Positions 44,205-53,620 of a DNA stretch of 64,000 bases are shown in pieces (position 1 is the stretch's first letter; each line of letters opens with the position of its first letter). The stretch lies in the NCBI GenBank assembly GCA_963792655.1, contig CAWBWU010000001.1:558001-622000 (forward strand), in the 5' to 3' direction. The notes below the pieces were generated by a model. It did not search any database. It was not told the DNA's origin and saw only the letters and a program-made list of their open reading frames with translations. The position numbers and the translations under genes were made by a program. The stretch is from DOZZ01 sp963792655 (GTDB lineage Bacteria; Acidobacteriota; Terriglobia; Bryobacterales; Bryobacteraceae).

Positions 44205-46012
44205 TCTCTATTCTCAATGATCCGCATCGTGAGCTGACGCAAACCGCGTTCGAACGATTCGAGAACGAATCAGTTGTGCCGCGCCTGAAGGCACTCTGCG
44301 ACCTTGCGCGCTCGCATGGATTGAGTTCTCTCGACCCTGCACGCGATCCGCTGATCCGTCTCGGGATGGAAGTAGGCGCCGATGGCCATGTCACCAAGAA
44401 CTCGCTCGGGGTCTTTGACCTGAGCTGGCAGGCGGCGCAGCATCCCGAGTGGCCACAGCAGATCGCGGACGAGGTGCAGCAGATTCGCGATCGCGTGCAA
44501 GCCGAGCAAGGCGTCGCGGTGCGTTTTCTGATTTGGGCCGGCATGGGCGGCTCGATCGAAGACAAAATTCTGTATCACGCGGCAGGTCTGCTGCGCGGTG
44601 GCCCGGTGTTTTATGCGCTCGACTCCACCGACCCCGCGAAGCTGAAAGCGATCCTGCACGATATCCAAACAAGATCCGGCTGGCCGATGCCGGAGATCTT
44701 GCGCGCCACGCTGGTCTTCGGTATGGCGCTCGGCATGACCTCGTACGAGCCGCTGGTGAATCTTGAGAAGATCGCGTTGCTTTATGAGCAGAGCGGAGTC
44801 GCGAGCGCGTCGAACATCTACTACCTGACGCTCGAGGGCTCGCTGCTGGATGATTTCGGAAAAGAGCGCGGCATCACTCGCATCCCGCTGCAACTCGATA
44901 ACGGCGACAATACGGCGGGCCGCCATAGTTCGCCGTTGACTCGCGGCAGCCTCTATCCGCTGGCATTTGCGAATGCAGACCTGCAGAAGTGGATTGCCGG
45001 GACGTTCCTTTCCGATGTCGAGATCGAAGCGGCGTTCAAGCTTGCGGCGTTCCTGCATCTGGAGGGCGAAGCAAATCGCGATCAGGTGACGCTGTTACTG
45101 CCGCAGACGTGGGCCGCGGCAGGGCTCTGGACCAAACAGGATATCGAAGAGAGTCTGGGGAAAAGCGAAGAGCTGGGGATTAAGGTGATCATCGGCGAGC
45201 GGGTCAAGCAGCGCTACTATCACCGCGCTTCGAATCCCGATCAGCGGCGTGTGTTCCTTGCGATTCAACGCAAACGCGAGAGCCATCCCGATGCCGAGAA
45301 GATCACCGACTTGCGTCGTGCGGGCTATCCGATGGCGATTGTCACGTTCGATGGCGATGCGCCGCTCTCGCGCTACATGCAGTTCATCCACTACGTAGTG
45401 TTCGGCATTGCGTTCCTACGTGACATGAATTTCGTCACGCAGCCTGGCGTGGAACTCTACAAGACGATTGCCTCAGAGATCTTCGCCGAGGCGCGGGAGA
45501 AGGGCAGCGCGATGAAGACCGCTGCGTGGCTCAAGCTCGAAAAGGATTCGCAGCACTGGCGCGGCATCCTCAACCTGAGCCCGGCCGAGTATGCGAAACG
45601 TCTCAGCCGCAGCCGCGCGCGGTATGCGGAGCTCACTTACTTCGGCGATCTGCGCTACACGCGGGAAGGGCAGGCGATTCGTGCGCTGCTCGATCGTGCG
45701 GCCACCAATCTGTTTCGTACTCGCGCGAAGATACCAGTAGATGTCTACGAAGGCCCAGCGATGAACCATTCGTATCACGAGATGATCATCGGCCACGGGC
45801 ATTGCGTCTCCACCGTGATCATTAGTGCGCGCCCAACGCGCATGCCGGCGCTCAACTACGAGCCCGACTACCATGTCGCGCAGTTTCTTGCGACGAAGGC
45901 CGCGCTCGAGCGACGCGGACGCGAAGTGATCGCACTCACCATCAAAGACACCAGCGAGGAATCGCTGGCCGCGCTCGATGACTTTTTCCTTGAGGTAGCC
46001 GCCATTGGCTAG
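44192..46012 (+). CDS. SIS-domain glucose-6-phosphate isomerase-like protein
   Basis: About 606 residues. A first sugar-isomerase (SIS) domain has WAGMGGSIEDKILYHAAGLL and ALDSTDPAKLKAI; a second block, GDNTAGRHSSPLTRGSLYPLAFANADLQKWI, corresponds to the NVGGR(F/Y)S region of phosphoglucose isomerases. A third region, GHGHCVSTVIISARPTRMPALNYEPDYHVAQFLA, is unlike the classical enzyme. The likely reaction is glucose-6-phosphate to fructose-6-phosphate, but the divergence leaves room for another phosphosugar. No ATG fits the N-terminus; TTG 44192 is used, overlapping the divergent lipoprotein start by 13 bases, so the exact start is uncertain. Confidence 0.7.
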   Translation: MPFSISILNDPHRELTQTAFERFENESVVPRLKALCDLARSHGLSSLDPARDPLIRLGMEVGADGHVTKNSLGVFDLSWQAAQHPEWPQQIADEVQQIRDRVQAEQGVAVRFLIWAGMGGSIEDKILYHAAGLLRGGPVFYALDSTDPAKLKAILHDIQTRSGWPMPEILRATLVFGMALGMTSYEPLVNLEKIALLYEQSGVASASNIYYLTLEGSLLDDFGKERGITRIPLQLDNGDNTAGRHSSPLTRGSLYPLAFANADLQKWIAGTFLSDVEIEAAFKLAAFLHLEGEANRDQVTLLLPQTWAAAGLWTKQDIEESLGKSEELGIKVIIGERVKQRYYHRASNPDQRRVFLAIQRKRESHPDAEKITDLRRAGYPMAIVTFDGDAPLSRYMQFIHYVVFGIAFLRDMNFVTQPGVELYKTIASEIFAEAREKGSAMKTAAWLKLEKDSQHWRGILNLSPAEYAKRLSRSRARYAELTYFGDLRYTREGQAIRALLDRAATNLFRTRAKIPVDVYEGPAMNHSYHEMIIGHGHCVSTVIISARPTRMPALNYEPDYHVAQFLATKAALERRGREVIALTIKDTSEESLAALDDFFLEVAAIG

Positions 46013-46145
46013 GTTTAAACCAGTTCGTCCCAAGCAGGCAGCGAAGCCGCAGGTGCGCCCCGGCGTGCCGTGCCTGGTGATTGTGATCGGCGTGATCATC
46101 GTCATCACCGTGCTGTTGGTGGTAGTGATGAAGTATGCGAGTTGA
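46005..46145 (+). CDS. Small single-pass membrane protein (46 aa), TTG start
   Basis: A 46-residue frame, too short for ordinary calling: a basic proline-rich head (ARFKPVRPKQAAKPQVRPG) followed by one strong membrane helix (VPCLVIVIGVIIVITVLLVVV) and the tail MKYAS. TTG 46005 overlaps the end of the isomerase gene, with GAGG at 45992-45995 nine bases upstream, and the stop overlaps the rph start by 11 bases. The orientation should be N-in, from the positive head. It bridges the operon and would couple translation of its neighbours. Function unknown; the clear helix and tight overlaps argue that it is real. Confidence 0.6.
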   Translation: MARFKPVRPKQAAKPQVRPGVPCLVIVIGVIIVITVLLVVVMKYAS

Positions 46146-46854
46146 CGGCAGAACCGCGGATCAGTTACGCGCGGTAGAGATCGAAACGAATTACCTGGCA
46201 ACGGCCGAAGGCTCAGCGTTGATTACCGTCGGCAACACGCGCGTGCTTTGCGCGGCGTCGGTCGAAAACAGCGTGCCCGCATTTATGCGCAACAGCGGCA
46301 AGGGTTGGGTGACGGCGGAGTACTCCATGCTGCCGCGGGCCACACAGACGCGAACTGCGCGCGAGGTGAATAAAGGCAAGCCCTCCGGACGCACGCAGGA
46401 GATTCAGCGGCTCATCGGACGTTCGTTGCGTGCCGTAGTCGACATGCAACTGCTCGGCGAGCGCACCGTGACGCTCGATTGCGATGTGATCCAGGCGGAC
46501 GGCGGCACGCGCACGGCAGCGGTAACGGGCGCGTTCGTTGCGATGGCGCTCGCGTTCCGCACGATGCTGAACGGTGGCGTCCTGAAGCGTTCGCCGCTCA
46601 AGGACTATCTGGCCGCGACAAGTATCGGCATCGTCAAAGGCGAGCCCATGCTCGATCTCTGCTACGAAGAAGACTCGCGCGCCGACGTCGATATGAATCT
46701 CGTGATGACGGGCAAGGGCAAGTTCATCGAACTGCAAGCGACGGCCGAGCATGAGCCGTTCGACGATGCTCTACTCGCCCGCCTGCTCGAACTGGGCCGC
46801 GCCGGTATCGCGGATCTGGTCGAGATCCAACGCACAGCCGTCGCCATCGGATGA
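46135..46854 (+). CDS. rph: Ribonuclease PH
   Basis: A 239-residue phosphorolytic 3'-5' exoribonuclease that trims tRNA precursors. Characteristic blocks: GSALITVGNTRVLCAASVE, GKGWVTAEYSMLPRATQTRTARE, SGRTQEIQRLIGRSLRAVVDM, LDCDVIQADGGTRTAAVTGAF and GEPMLDLCYEEDSRADVDMNLVMTGKGKFIELQATAE. Length is normal. It overlaps the 46-residue membrane protein upstream and rdgB downstream (ATGA). Confidence 0.97.
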   Translation: MRVDGRTADQLRAVEIETNYLATAEGSALITVGNTRVLCAASVENSVPAFMRNSGKGWVTAEYSMLPRATQTRTAREVNKGKPSGRTQEIQRLIGRSLRAVVDMQLLGERTVTLDCDVIQADGGTRTAAVTGAFVAMALAFRTMLNGGVLKRSPLKDYLAATSIGIVKGEPMLDLCYEEDSRADVDMNLVMTGKGKFIELQATAEHEPFDDALLARLLELGRAGIADLVEIQRTAVAIG

Positions 46855-47438
46855 AGCTCTACTGCGCGACCACCAACACCGGTAAGCTGCGAGAATTCCG
46901 TCAGGTAATCCCGAATTTAGAGCCGTTCCCGGACCCGCAACTGCCCGCGCCCGAAGAGACCGGTACAACGTTTGAAGAGAACGCCATCCTGAAAGCCAGT
47001 TACTACGGCAAGCATGTTGACGGCGTACTCTTTGCGGAGGACTCGGGACTTGCTGTGGATGCGATTAACGGCAAACCTGGAATTTACTCGGCGCGCTATG
47101 CGGGTGAAGGTGCGACCGATCAGCAGAATGTGGTGCGGCTGCTGCAGGATTTGCGCGGCATCGAATCACGCACAGCGCGTTATGTCTGCGTCATTGCACT
47201 GGTTCGCGGCGACTTTGTGCTGAACACGTTTCGCGGCGAAGTGGAAGGGGCCATCACGGCCATGCCTGAAGGCGACGGCGGCTTCGGCTACGACCCGGTG
47301 TTCTTTTATCCCGAATACAACCGCACGTTCGCGCAGGTGACGCCGGCAGAGAAGATGCAGGTCAGCCATCGCGGCAAAGCGTTGCGCGCGCTCGCTGAAT
47401 TCCTTAGGTCTTCACCCGGATTCCCGCGCCCGGAATAA
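46851..47438 (+). CDS. rdgB: XTP/dITP diphosphatase (RdgB/HAM1)
   Basis: A 195-residue house-cleaning enzyme hydrolysing inosine and xanthosine triphosphates to monophosphates. The family pattern is clear: TNTGKLREFRQ, GTTFEENAILKASYYGK, FAEDSGLAVDAINGKPGIYSARYAG and GDGGFGYDPVFFYPEYNRTFAQVTPAEKMQVSHRGKAL. Coupled to rph, a common bacterial pairing. Its 3' end overlaps the convergent flippase gene by 35 bases. Confidence 0.97.
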   Translation: MKLYCATTNTGKLREFRQVIPNLEPFPDPQLPAPEETGTTFEENAILKASYYGKHVDGVLFAEDSGLAVDAINGKPGIYSARYAGEGATDQQNVVRLLQDLRGIESRTARYVCVIALVRGDFVLNTFRGEVEGAITAMPEGDGGFGYDPVFFYPEYNRTFAQVTPAEKMQVSHRGKALRALAEFLRSSPGFPRPE

Positions 47439-48940
47439 CTCGCCGCGCACGCGCAAGCAGCGGCTGAAGGTACGGCCAGAACTCCGAGCGCAGCACGTAG
47501 CTGTACATCAGGCCGCCATAAACAATAGCGACCGGTGAGTGCTGCGAGGAACGCGTGCGGCCAACTCATAATCCATGCACCTCGCGCAATCCACCACGCC
47601 ACAGCGGCCCCGAGCGCAAACCGCCACAGCCATGGCAGATACGGACGCAACACCTCTGCGGGCGATACGCTGCACTCGCGCGCGACGAAGTAAACATTCA
47701 CGGGCAGCGCAACTGCAAGCGCGCTGAGCAGCAGGCCCGCGGCCACGCCCGGCAATCCCAGGCGGCTCCCGAGCAGGACGGCAAAGGCAATGCCGCATAC
47801 ACCATCGGCGAGCGCTTTCAACGCCAGCGGCTTTTCATAACCGAAGGCAAACAGCGCGACCGAGAAGCACAAGTCCATCTGCCGGAACGCAGTATTCAGT
47901 ACGAACAGCAACGTGAGCACCGCGCCCGCATAGAAGCGCGCGCCCACCCACACTGTGATGAATGGCCGGTTCAAACAGAGCACCATCACACCCACTGCGC
48001 CGCCCATGAGGAGCAGACCTTGTCCCATCGCAGTGCTGACTGTCAGCAGCCGCGCTCGCGACTCATTCGCGCGCATTTGACTTAGACCTGGCAATGCCGC
48101 GTGAATCAGAATCATCGGCTGGTTCGAGAGCACGGAAATCATCTTGCCGGTGCAGTTGTAACGCACCACGGCTGCCGCTCCGAAAAGACGCCCTGCAATC
48201 AACAGGTCAGTGCCGCTGATCAGAAGTTGCGCAATCTGGCCCACGCTGATCCAGCCGCCGCGCAACGTGTCGCTCCAGCGCATAGGCGCCGAGCCGCTGA
48301 GATCTCGAATGTGCGCCAGCTCGGGCCGCAACATTCGCAAGCGCCAATAGCAGGCCAGCGCATAGCCGGCTTGCGTGACGATCCAACCGAACGCCAGTGC
48401 ATAGATGCGTGCGCCCATCAGAACACCGGCCACCATCGCAATCGTCGCGACCGCCCACGCGAGCGTGCGTAGCTTGCCCGTGGTGCGCATGTCCTGCAAG
48501 CCTTCGAGCGCCGCGGGAAAGATGCGCAAAGGGAAGAAGAGCACAAAGCCAGCAGCCATCAGCAACAACGGCGCGCGGAACTCAACAGGCACGCGCGAGC
48601 GCAGCGCGACCGATGCGATCACCGCCAGCACCGCAACGATTGCGGTTTGCGCCAGCACCACGCGCACGGTGCGGCCCATCAGATCGCGCAGCCTGGAGTT
48701 CTGTAACTCTTCGTCGGACTCGCCGCTCGCGAACGCCACTTCGCGCGGAAGCAGAGCTACGGTACCGAAATCCGCCAGCATCGCGTAGCCCAGCACCTGC
48801 AAACAGATCAGCCAGACACCGTAATCCGTTTGGCCAAGACGACGTAGTAAGAATGGTGTGAGCCAAAGCCCGGTCAGGATGACGATGGCTTGATTGAGGT
48901 ATGCAAACGCCGCACCGTCAATGAACGCGCGGGTTCTCAT
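47404..48940 (-). CDS. Polysaccharide flippase-like membrane protein, one frameshift near C-terminus
   Basis: About 511 residues with twelve or more membrane helices, of the MATE-like/MVF flippase (Wzx/RfbX) superfamily: AYLNQAIVILTGLWLTPFLLRRLGQTDYGVWL at the N-terminus is typical of O-antigen or exopolysaccharide flippases. Near 47536 an extra G moves the frame; the true ending reads VAIVYGGLMYSYVLRSEFWP and stops with TAA at 47404-47406. The uncorrected frame runs to 47306 as nonsense. It should translocate lipid-linked oligosaccharide; no polysaccharide cluster adjoins it. Confidence 0.82.
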
Positions 48941-49005
48941 GATTCAAGGCTGGTGGATACGTGTATCTTATAGCACGGCAGCTAAGGGATAATAGGCACC
49001 ACGCC

Positions 49006-51738
49006 ATGAAACTGATTCCTGCTGCGCTCGTTCTCAGCGTTGTCTGTGCCACCCTTTGCGCACAGCCTACGCTTGTCGACATCCCGTTCGAAAAATTTGT
49101 GCTGAGCAATGGGCTTACTGTGATCGTTCATGAAGATCACAAAGCGCCGATCGTTGCGGTCAACATCTGGTATCACGTGGGATCGAAGAACGAGAAGTTC
49201 GGCAAGACCGGCTTCGCGCATCTTTACGAGCACCTGATGTTCGGGGGCAGCGAGAACAACAAGGGCTCTTACATTCAAGGCATGGAGAAGATCGGCGCGA
49301 CCGATCTGAACGGCACCACCAATCAGGACCGCACGAACTACTTCGAGAACGTGCCCACGCCGGCGCTCGACTATGTTCTGTTTGCCGAGTCCGATCGCAT
49401 GGGCCACTTCATCAACTCGTTCGACAAGAAGACGCTTGACCAGCAGCGCGGCGTGGTGCAGAACGAAAAGCGCCAGGGCGAGAACCAACCCTACGGCACC
49501 GTCGATACGGTGATCCTGCAGAACACGTACCCGGCGAACCATCCTTACTCATGGAACGTGATCGGCTCCATGGAAGATCTGAACGCGGCGTCGCTCGAAG
49601 ACGTGAAAGAGTGGTTCCGCGCCAACTATGGTCCGGCGAACACAGTGCTGGTGCTGGCGGGTGACATCGACGTCAAAACCGCGCGCGAGAAGGTCACGAA
49701 ATACTTTGGGGACATCCCTTCAGGGCCGCCCGTTGCGCATCAGGAACAGTGGGTTGCGAAGATGACCGGCACGCATCGCATGAAGATGCTGGACCGCGTC
49801 CCGCAAGCGCGCATTTTCAAGGTGTGGAACATCCCGGGCGCAGGCACCGAAGCGGGCGATTACCTCGATCTGGTCAGCGATGTTCTGGCGCGCGGCCGCA
49901 ATTCACGTTTGTATAAGCGACTGGTCTACGACGAGCAGCTCGCGACAGAGGTGTCTGCAAGCCTTGATCCTCGCGAGATCGCAGGACAGTTCGGGATCGA
50001 TGCCACGGCGCGCCCCGGTGTGGACCTGGCGAAGATTGAAAAGGTCATCGATGAAGAGCTGGCGCGCTTCCTCAAGGACGGCCCGACGCCGCAAGAGTTG
50101 CAGCGTGTGCAGACGCAGTACACCGCGGACTTCATCCGCGGGCTTGATCGCGTCGGCGGGTTTGGCGGCAAATCGGACATTCTTGCGCAGAGCGAAGTGT
50201 TCACCGGCGATCCTTCGCACGCGTTCCGGACGTCGCTCAAGCGGCATCAGGAAGCGACCACCGCGCAGTTGCAGAAGGCAGCAGTCGATTGGCTCTCGGA
50301 CGGTGTGTTCGTTTTGGAAGTAATCCCGTTCCCTGCGTACACGGCGCAACCCTCTACGATGACGAGAACCACACCGCCGCCGATCGGTCCTGCGCCGCAA
50401 TTGAAACTGCCGACGCTGCAGCGAACGACGTTGTCGAATGGGCTTAAGGTTGTACTCGCCGAGCGTCATGAGATCCCGGTCGTGAATGTCTGGCTCAAGA
50501 CAGATGCGGGTTTCGCAGCGGACCAGTCGTCAGTCTCCGGTGCAGCGAGTATGACGAGCGCGATGCTGACCTACGGCACGAAGACCCGCAGTGCGCTGCA
50601 GATTTCCGAACAGGTGGATTCGCTCGGAACGCAGTTGCGCGCCATGTCGAATCTGGATTTGTCGACGGTGTCACTCTCCACGCTGAAGCGAAATCTCGAC
50701 GCTTCGCTGGATGTTTTCGCCGATGTGATTCTGAACCCGTCGTTCCCCGCTGCTGATTTCTCACGTTTGCAGAAGCAACGCCTCGCAGCGATCGAGCAGG
50801 AAAAAGCCAATCCGATTCAAGCCGCACAACGTGTCTTCGGTGCGCTGCTCTTCGGTCCCGGCCATGCGTATGGCGTTCCACTCACCGGTTCAGGCGATGA
50901 GGCGAGTGTCGCGAAGATGACGCCTGCGGATCTGGTGAAGTTCCACGATGCCTGGTACCGTCCGAACAACTCGACCATCATCGTCGTGGGCGACACCACG
51001 TTGGCCGAGATCACGCCTAAGCTGGAACGCGCGTTCGGCGGCTGGAAGCGCGGTACAGTTCCGGCCAAGAACATCGCCACGGTATCGCCTATGGCGAAAT
51101 CGAGCGTCTATTTGATCGATAAACCTGGCGCGCAGCAATCGGTCATCGTGACCGGCCTGGTCGCACCGCCCAAATCGCAGCCGGGCGATATCGCGCTCGA
51201 GACGATGAACGTGGTCCTCGGCGGAAATTTCAGTGGCCGCCTGAACATGAACATTCGCGAAGACAAACATTACTCCTATGGAGCAGGCAGTGTGTTGATA
51301 GCGGCGCGCGCGCAGCGGCCGTTTATTCTGTACGCGCCGGTGCAGACCGACAAGACCAAAGAGTCGCTTGTTGAAGTGAACAAGGAGATCCACGAGATCG
51401 TGAGCGCCCGGCCAGTTGCCGCTCCTGAACTGGAAGCTGCGAAGGCCAGCCAGACACTGGAGTTGCCCGGCTCGCGGGAGACGATGACTCAGGTCGGCAA
51501 CTCGATCAGCAACCTGATCCAGTACAATTTGCCCGACAACTACTACGACACGTTCGCCAGCAAAGTGAGCGCGCTCAAGACGTCGGACATTGACGATGCG
51601 GCGAAGTCGGTGTTGCATCCGGATCAGATGGTGTGGGTAATCGTGGGCGACCGGTCGAAGATTGAGAAAGGCCTTCGCGAGTTGAACCTGGGCGAAGTGC
51701 ACCTGATCGACACTAACGGCAAGCCGGTATCAGAGTAG
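49006..51738 (+). CDS. Secreted M16-family zinc metallopeptidase
   Basis: A 910-residue periplasmic or outer-membrane-associated peptidase. The start at 49006 gives a signal peptide (MKLIPAALVLSVVCATLCAQ). The first M16 half holds the inverted zinc motif HLYEH (72-76) with a downstream Glu-rich helix (RGVVQNEKRQGENQP). The second half starts near residue 465 (TTLSNGLKVVLAERHEIPVVNVWLKTDAG) and lacks the HXXEH site, as usual for these two-halved enzymes. Such proteins cleave small peptides in a clamshell chamber. Monocistronic, divergent from the flippase; followed by thioredoxin 2. Confidence 0.93.
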   Translation: MKLIPAALVLSVVCATLCAQPTLVDIPFEKFVLSNGLTVIVHEDHKAPIVAVNIWYHVGSKNEKFGKTGFAHLYEHLMFGGSENNKGSYIQGMEKIGATDLNGTTNQDRTNYFENVPTPALDYVLFAESDRMGHFINSFDKKTLDQQRGVVQNEKRQGENQPYGTVDTVILQNTYPANHPYSWNVIGSMEDLNAASLEDVKEWFRANYGPANTVLVLAGDIDVKTAREKVTKYFGDIPSGPPVAHQEQWVAKMTGTHRMKMLDRVPQARIFKVWNIPGAGTEAGDYLDLVSDVLARGRNSRLYKRLVYDEQLATEVSASLDPREIAGQFGIDATARPGVDLAKIEKVIDEELARFLKDGPTPQELQRVQTQYTADFIRGLDRVGGFGGKSDILAQSEVFTGDPSHAFRTSLKRHQEATTAQLQKAAVDWLSDGVFVLEVIPFPAYTAQPSTMTRTTPPPIGPAPQLKLPTLQRTTLSNGLKVVLAERHEIPVVNVWLKTDAGFAADQSSVSGAASMTSAMLTYGTKTRSALQISEQVDSLGTQLRAMSNLDLSTVSLSTLKRNLDASLDVFADVILNPSFPAADFSRLQKQRLAAIEQEKANPIQAAQRVFGALLFGPGHAYGVPLTGSGDEASVAKMTPADLVKFHDAWYRPNNSTIIVVGDTTLAEITPKLERAFGGWKRGTVPAKNIATVSPMAKSSVYLIDKPGAQQSVIVTGLVAPPKSQPGDIALETMNVVLGGNFSGRLNMNIREDKHYSYGAGSVLIAARAQRPFILYAPVQTDKTKESLVEVNKEIHEIVSARPVAAPELEAAKASQTLELPGSRETMTQVGNSISNLIQYNLPDNYYDTFASKVSALKTSDIDDAAKSVLHPDQMVWVIVGDRSKIEKGLRELNLGEVHLIDTNGKPVSE

Positions 51739-51749
51739 CGGCGGCGGTG

Positions 51750-52196
51750 ATGCAAGATTCACAAATCGTCCGTTGCGGCGCATGTGGCGCCAACAACCGT
51801 GTGCCGGCCGCGAAGCTCCAACAGGGGCTCACGCCGGTGTGCGGTAAATGCAAGGCTCCGCTCTCCGCAACCGCCGGCCCCGTCACCGTGACCGACAGTA
51901 ACTTCGCGGCCGAAGTAGAATCATCGCCACTGCCGATGCTGGTCGACATGTGGGCGCCCTGGTGCGGCCCGTGCCGGATGATCGCGCCGATCGTTGAAGA
52001 ACTCGCCGCCGAATGGGCGGGCCGCATCCGCGTAGGCAAGCTCAACGTCGATGAAAACCCGATGACATCCGCGCGCTTCAACGTACGCAGCATCCCGGCG
52101 CTGCTGATTTTCAAAGGGGGCCGCGAGGTCGATCGCATCGTCGGCGCGCAGCCCAAGAGCGAGATCGTTCAGAAACTGGCGCGCTACGCGGGGTAA
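51750..52196 (+). CDS. trxC: Thioredoxin 2 (zinc-ribbon thioredoxin)
   Basis: A 148-residue thioredoxin with the extra N-terminal zinc ribbon of TrxC: Cys9-x2-Cys12 and Cys31-x2-Cys34. The redox site WCGPC is at 71-75 and the cis-Pro in SIPALLIFKGG. It reduces disulfides in the cytoplasm and is often induced by oxidative stress. ATG 51750 is used; an in-frame GTG at 51747 precedes it. Nine bases after the M16 gene, so perhaps cotranscribed. Confidence 0.95.
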   Translation: MQDSQIVRCGACGANNRVPAAKLQQGLTPVCGKCKAPLSATAGPVTVTDSNFAAEVESSPLPMLVDMWAPWCGPCRMIAPIVEELAAEWAGRIRVGKLNVDENPMTSARFNVRSIPALLIFKGGREVDRIVGAQPKSEIVQKLARYAG

Positions 52197-52848
52197 GGCG
52201 GCGTGACTTGACTGAGCCGTTGGTATAGATAGACTCATGCAACGTTTTGATCGCAGCACGTGGAATGCGAATCAGATCGAACGGACAGCTGTGGTGCGGC
52301 GGAATGCGCCTGACCGAACCCGTCGCGTCCTGGAAGCCGTTGCAGCAGTATACCCAGCCGTGTGGAGCTGCTCGGACTACCATGATCGAGGCTGAATGAC
52401 ATTCAACAGGCACGCTCGTTCGCGGCCTTGCAGAGAGAGGCATGCTGCGACCATCAAGCTGGTCTGAAAACACAGGCCGTCTGAGAGGCACTTGATTTTG
52501 CGACCAGGGCGTTCCACGCGATGCCGCGCGACTTCTGCGCGAAACAGGCATCGCCTGCAGCCATGTAGGTGAGATCGGGATGTCTCAAGCTGCTGAACAA
52601 CGAAATTCTCGCGCGCGCCTCAGCTGAGAACGGGGTTGTAGTGACAGCTGGATGCAGACTTTCACGCAATTCTTGCCGTCGCTTCTGCCATTGCTCCATC
52701 AGTAATCCGAGTGCGCCTTGCTGTTAAACGTTCCTAGATGGCGGCTGCTGGTTCTGGCAATCGTCAGAGCAGTGCTGTCCCATTCGCAGACGAAATTGGT
52801 TCAGGGCTAGAACTTAAGCGAACTCAGGAAGTCCCCCTGTCTCCACTG
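52197..52848. other. About 650 bases without a convincing gene
   Basis: Open frames on both strands here (for example 52454-52699 and 52111-52551 on the minus strand and a 53-codon frame from 52238 on the plus) show no recognised domain, no clear ribosome binding site and unremarkable codon use. It may hold the remains of a disrupted gene and the promoter of the methyltransferase gene downstream. I see no strong repeat or RNA structure. Confidence 0.5.
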
Positions 52849-53618
52849 ATGCTCCTCTGTCCCGTTCGCGACTGCGGCCAGGCGCTTATTCTGGAACAGC
52901 GCCGTTACGTCTGCCCGAACCGCCACTCGTTCGATATCGCGCGTAGCGGGTATCTCAATCTCCTGCAGCCGCAGGAGCGCCGGTCGAAGCAGCCTGGTGA
53001 TAGCAACGCTGCGGTTGCGGCGCGACGCCGGCTTCATGATCTTGGCGTCACAGCGCCACTGCTCGAGGGCATCGCTGAGTTCGCTAGCATCGCGCCACAA
53101 GAGGTCATCCTCGATGCCGGTTGCGGCGATGGCTTCTACCTCGGCGGTCTTCAGTCGCGCAGCAAGTGTGAGGCTCATGGCATCGATATCTCGATTCCTG
53201 CGATCGATCTTGCGGCGCGCCGTTATCCGGCTTGCCAATGGATTGTCGGGAATGCCGATCGCTTCATCCCTTATTCCAACGGCGCGTTCTCGCTGGTGCT
53301 CTCGATCACCGCGCGCATGAATCCGCCCGAGTTCCAGCGCGTTCTGCGTCCGACGGCCGACTGGTTATCGCACTGCCTGCTAAGGACGATCTGATTGAAC
53401 TGCGTGGTGAAGGCAAAGATCGCATTGAACGCACTGTCCAGACCTTTGCGCCGCTGTTCACACTTGCCGCTCAAAGCCGCATCACAACCACTGCCGATCT
53501 GGGCGAAGCCGCCGTGAGCGATGTGCTTCACTCGATCTACCGGCCGATGCAGCCGCAGCGCCCTACAGCAATGCGCGTGACGTTCAGCCTCGACCTGCTG
53601 CGATTTACAATGCCGTAG
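52849..53618 (+). CDS. RlmA-type 23S rRNA guanine-N1 methyltransferase, one frameshift
   Basis: About 256 residues. An N-terminal zinc site of the RlmA family (LLCPVRDCGQ...CPNRHSFDIARSGYLNLL) precedes a Rossmann SAM-binding domain (VILDAGCGDGFYLGGL). After VLRPT near 53353 the frame changes, and the conserved ending (GRLVIALPAKDDLIELR...MRVTFSLDLLRFTMP) follows in the next frame; one missing G in GGG would restore it. Expected to methylate G745/G748 in 23S rRNA, which in some species alters macrolide or tylosin sensitivity. ATG 52849 is preferred to the in-frame ATG at 52738. Ends three bases before the PIG-L gene. Confidence 0.82.
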
Positions 53619-53620
53619 TC

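Noticed and set aside
52111..52699. Two minus-strand open frames between trxC and the methyltransferase gene
   Set aside because: No recognised domain, no ribosome binding site and no supporting neighbour; treated as non-coding or relic sequence.
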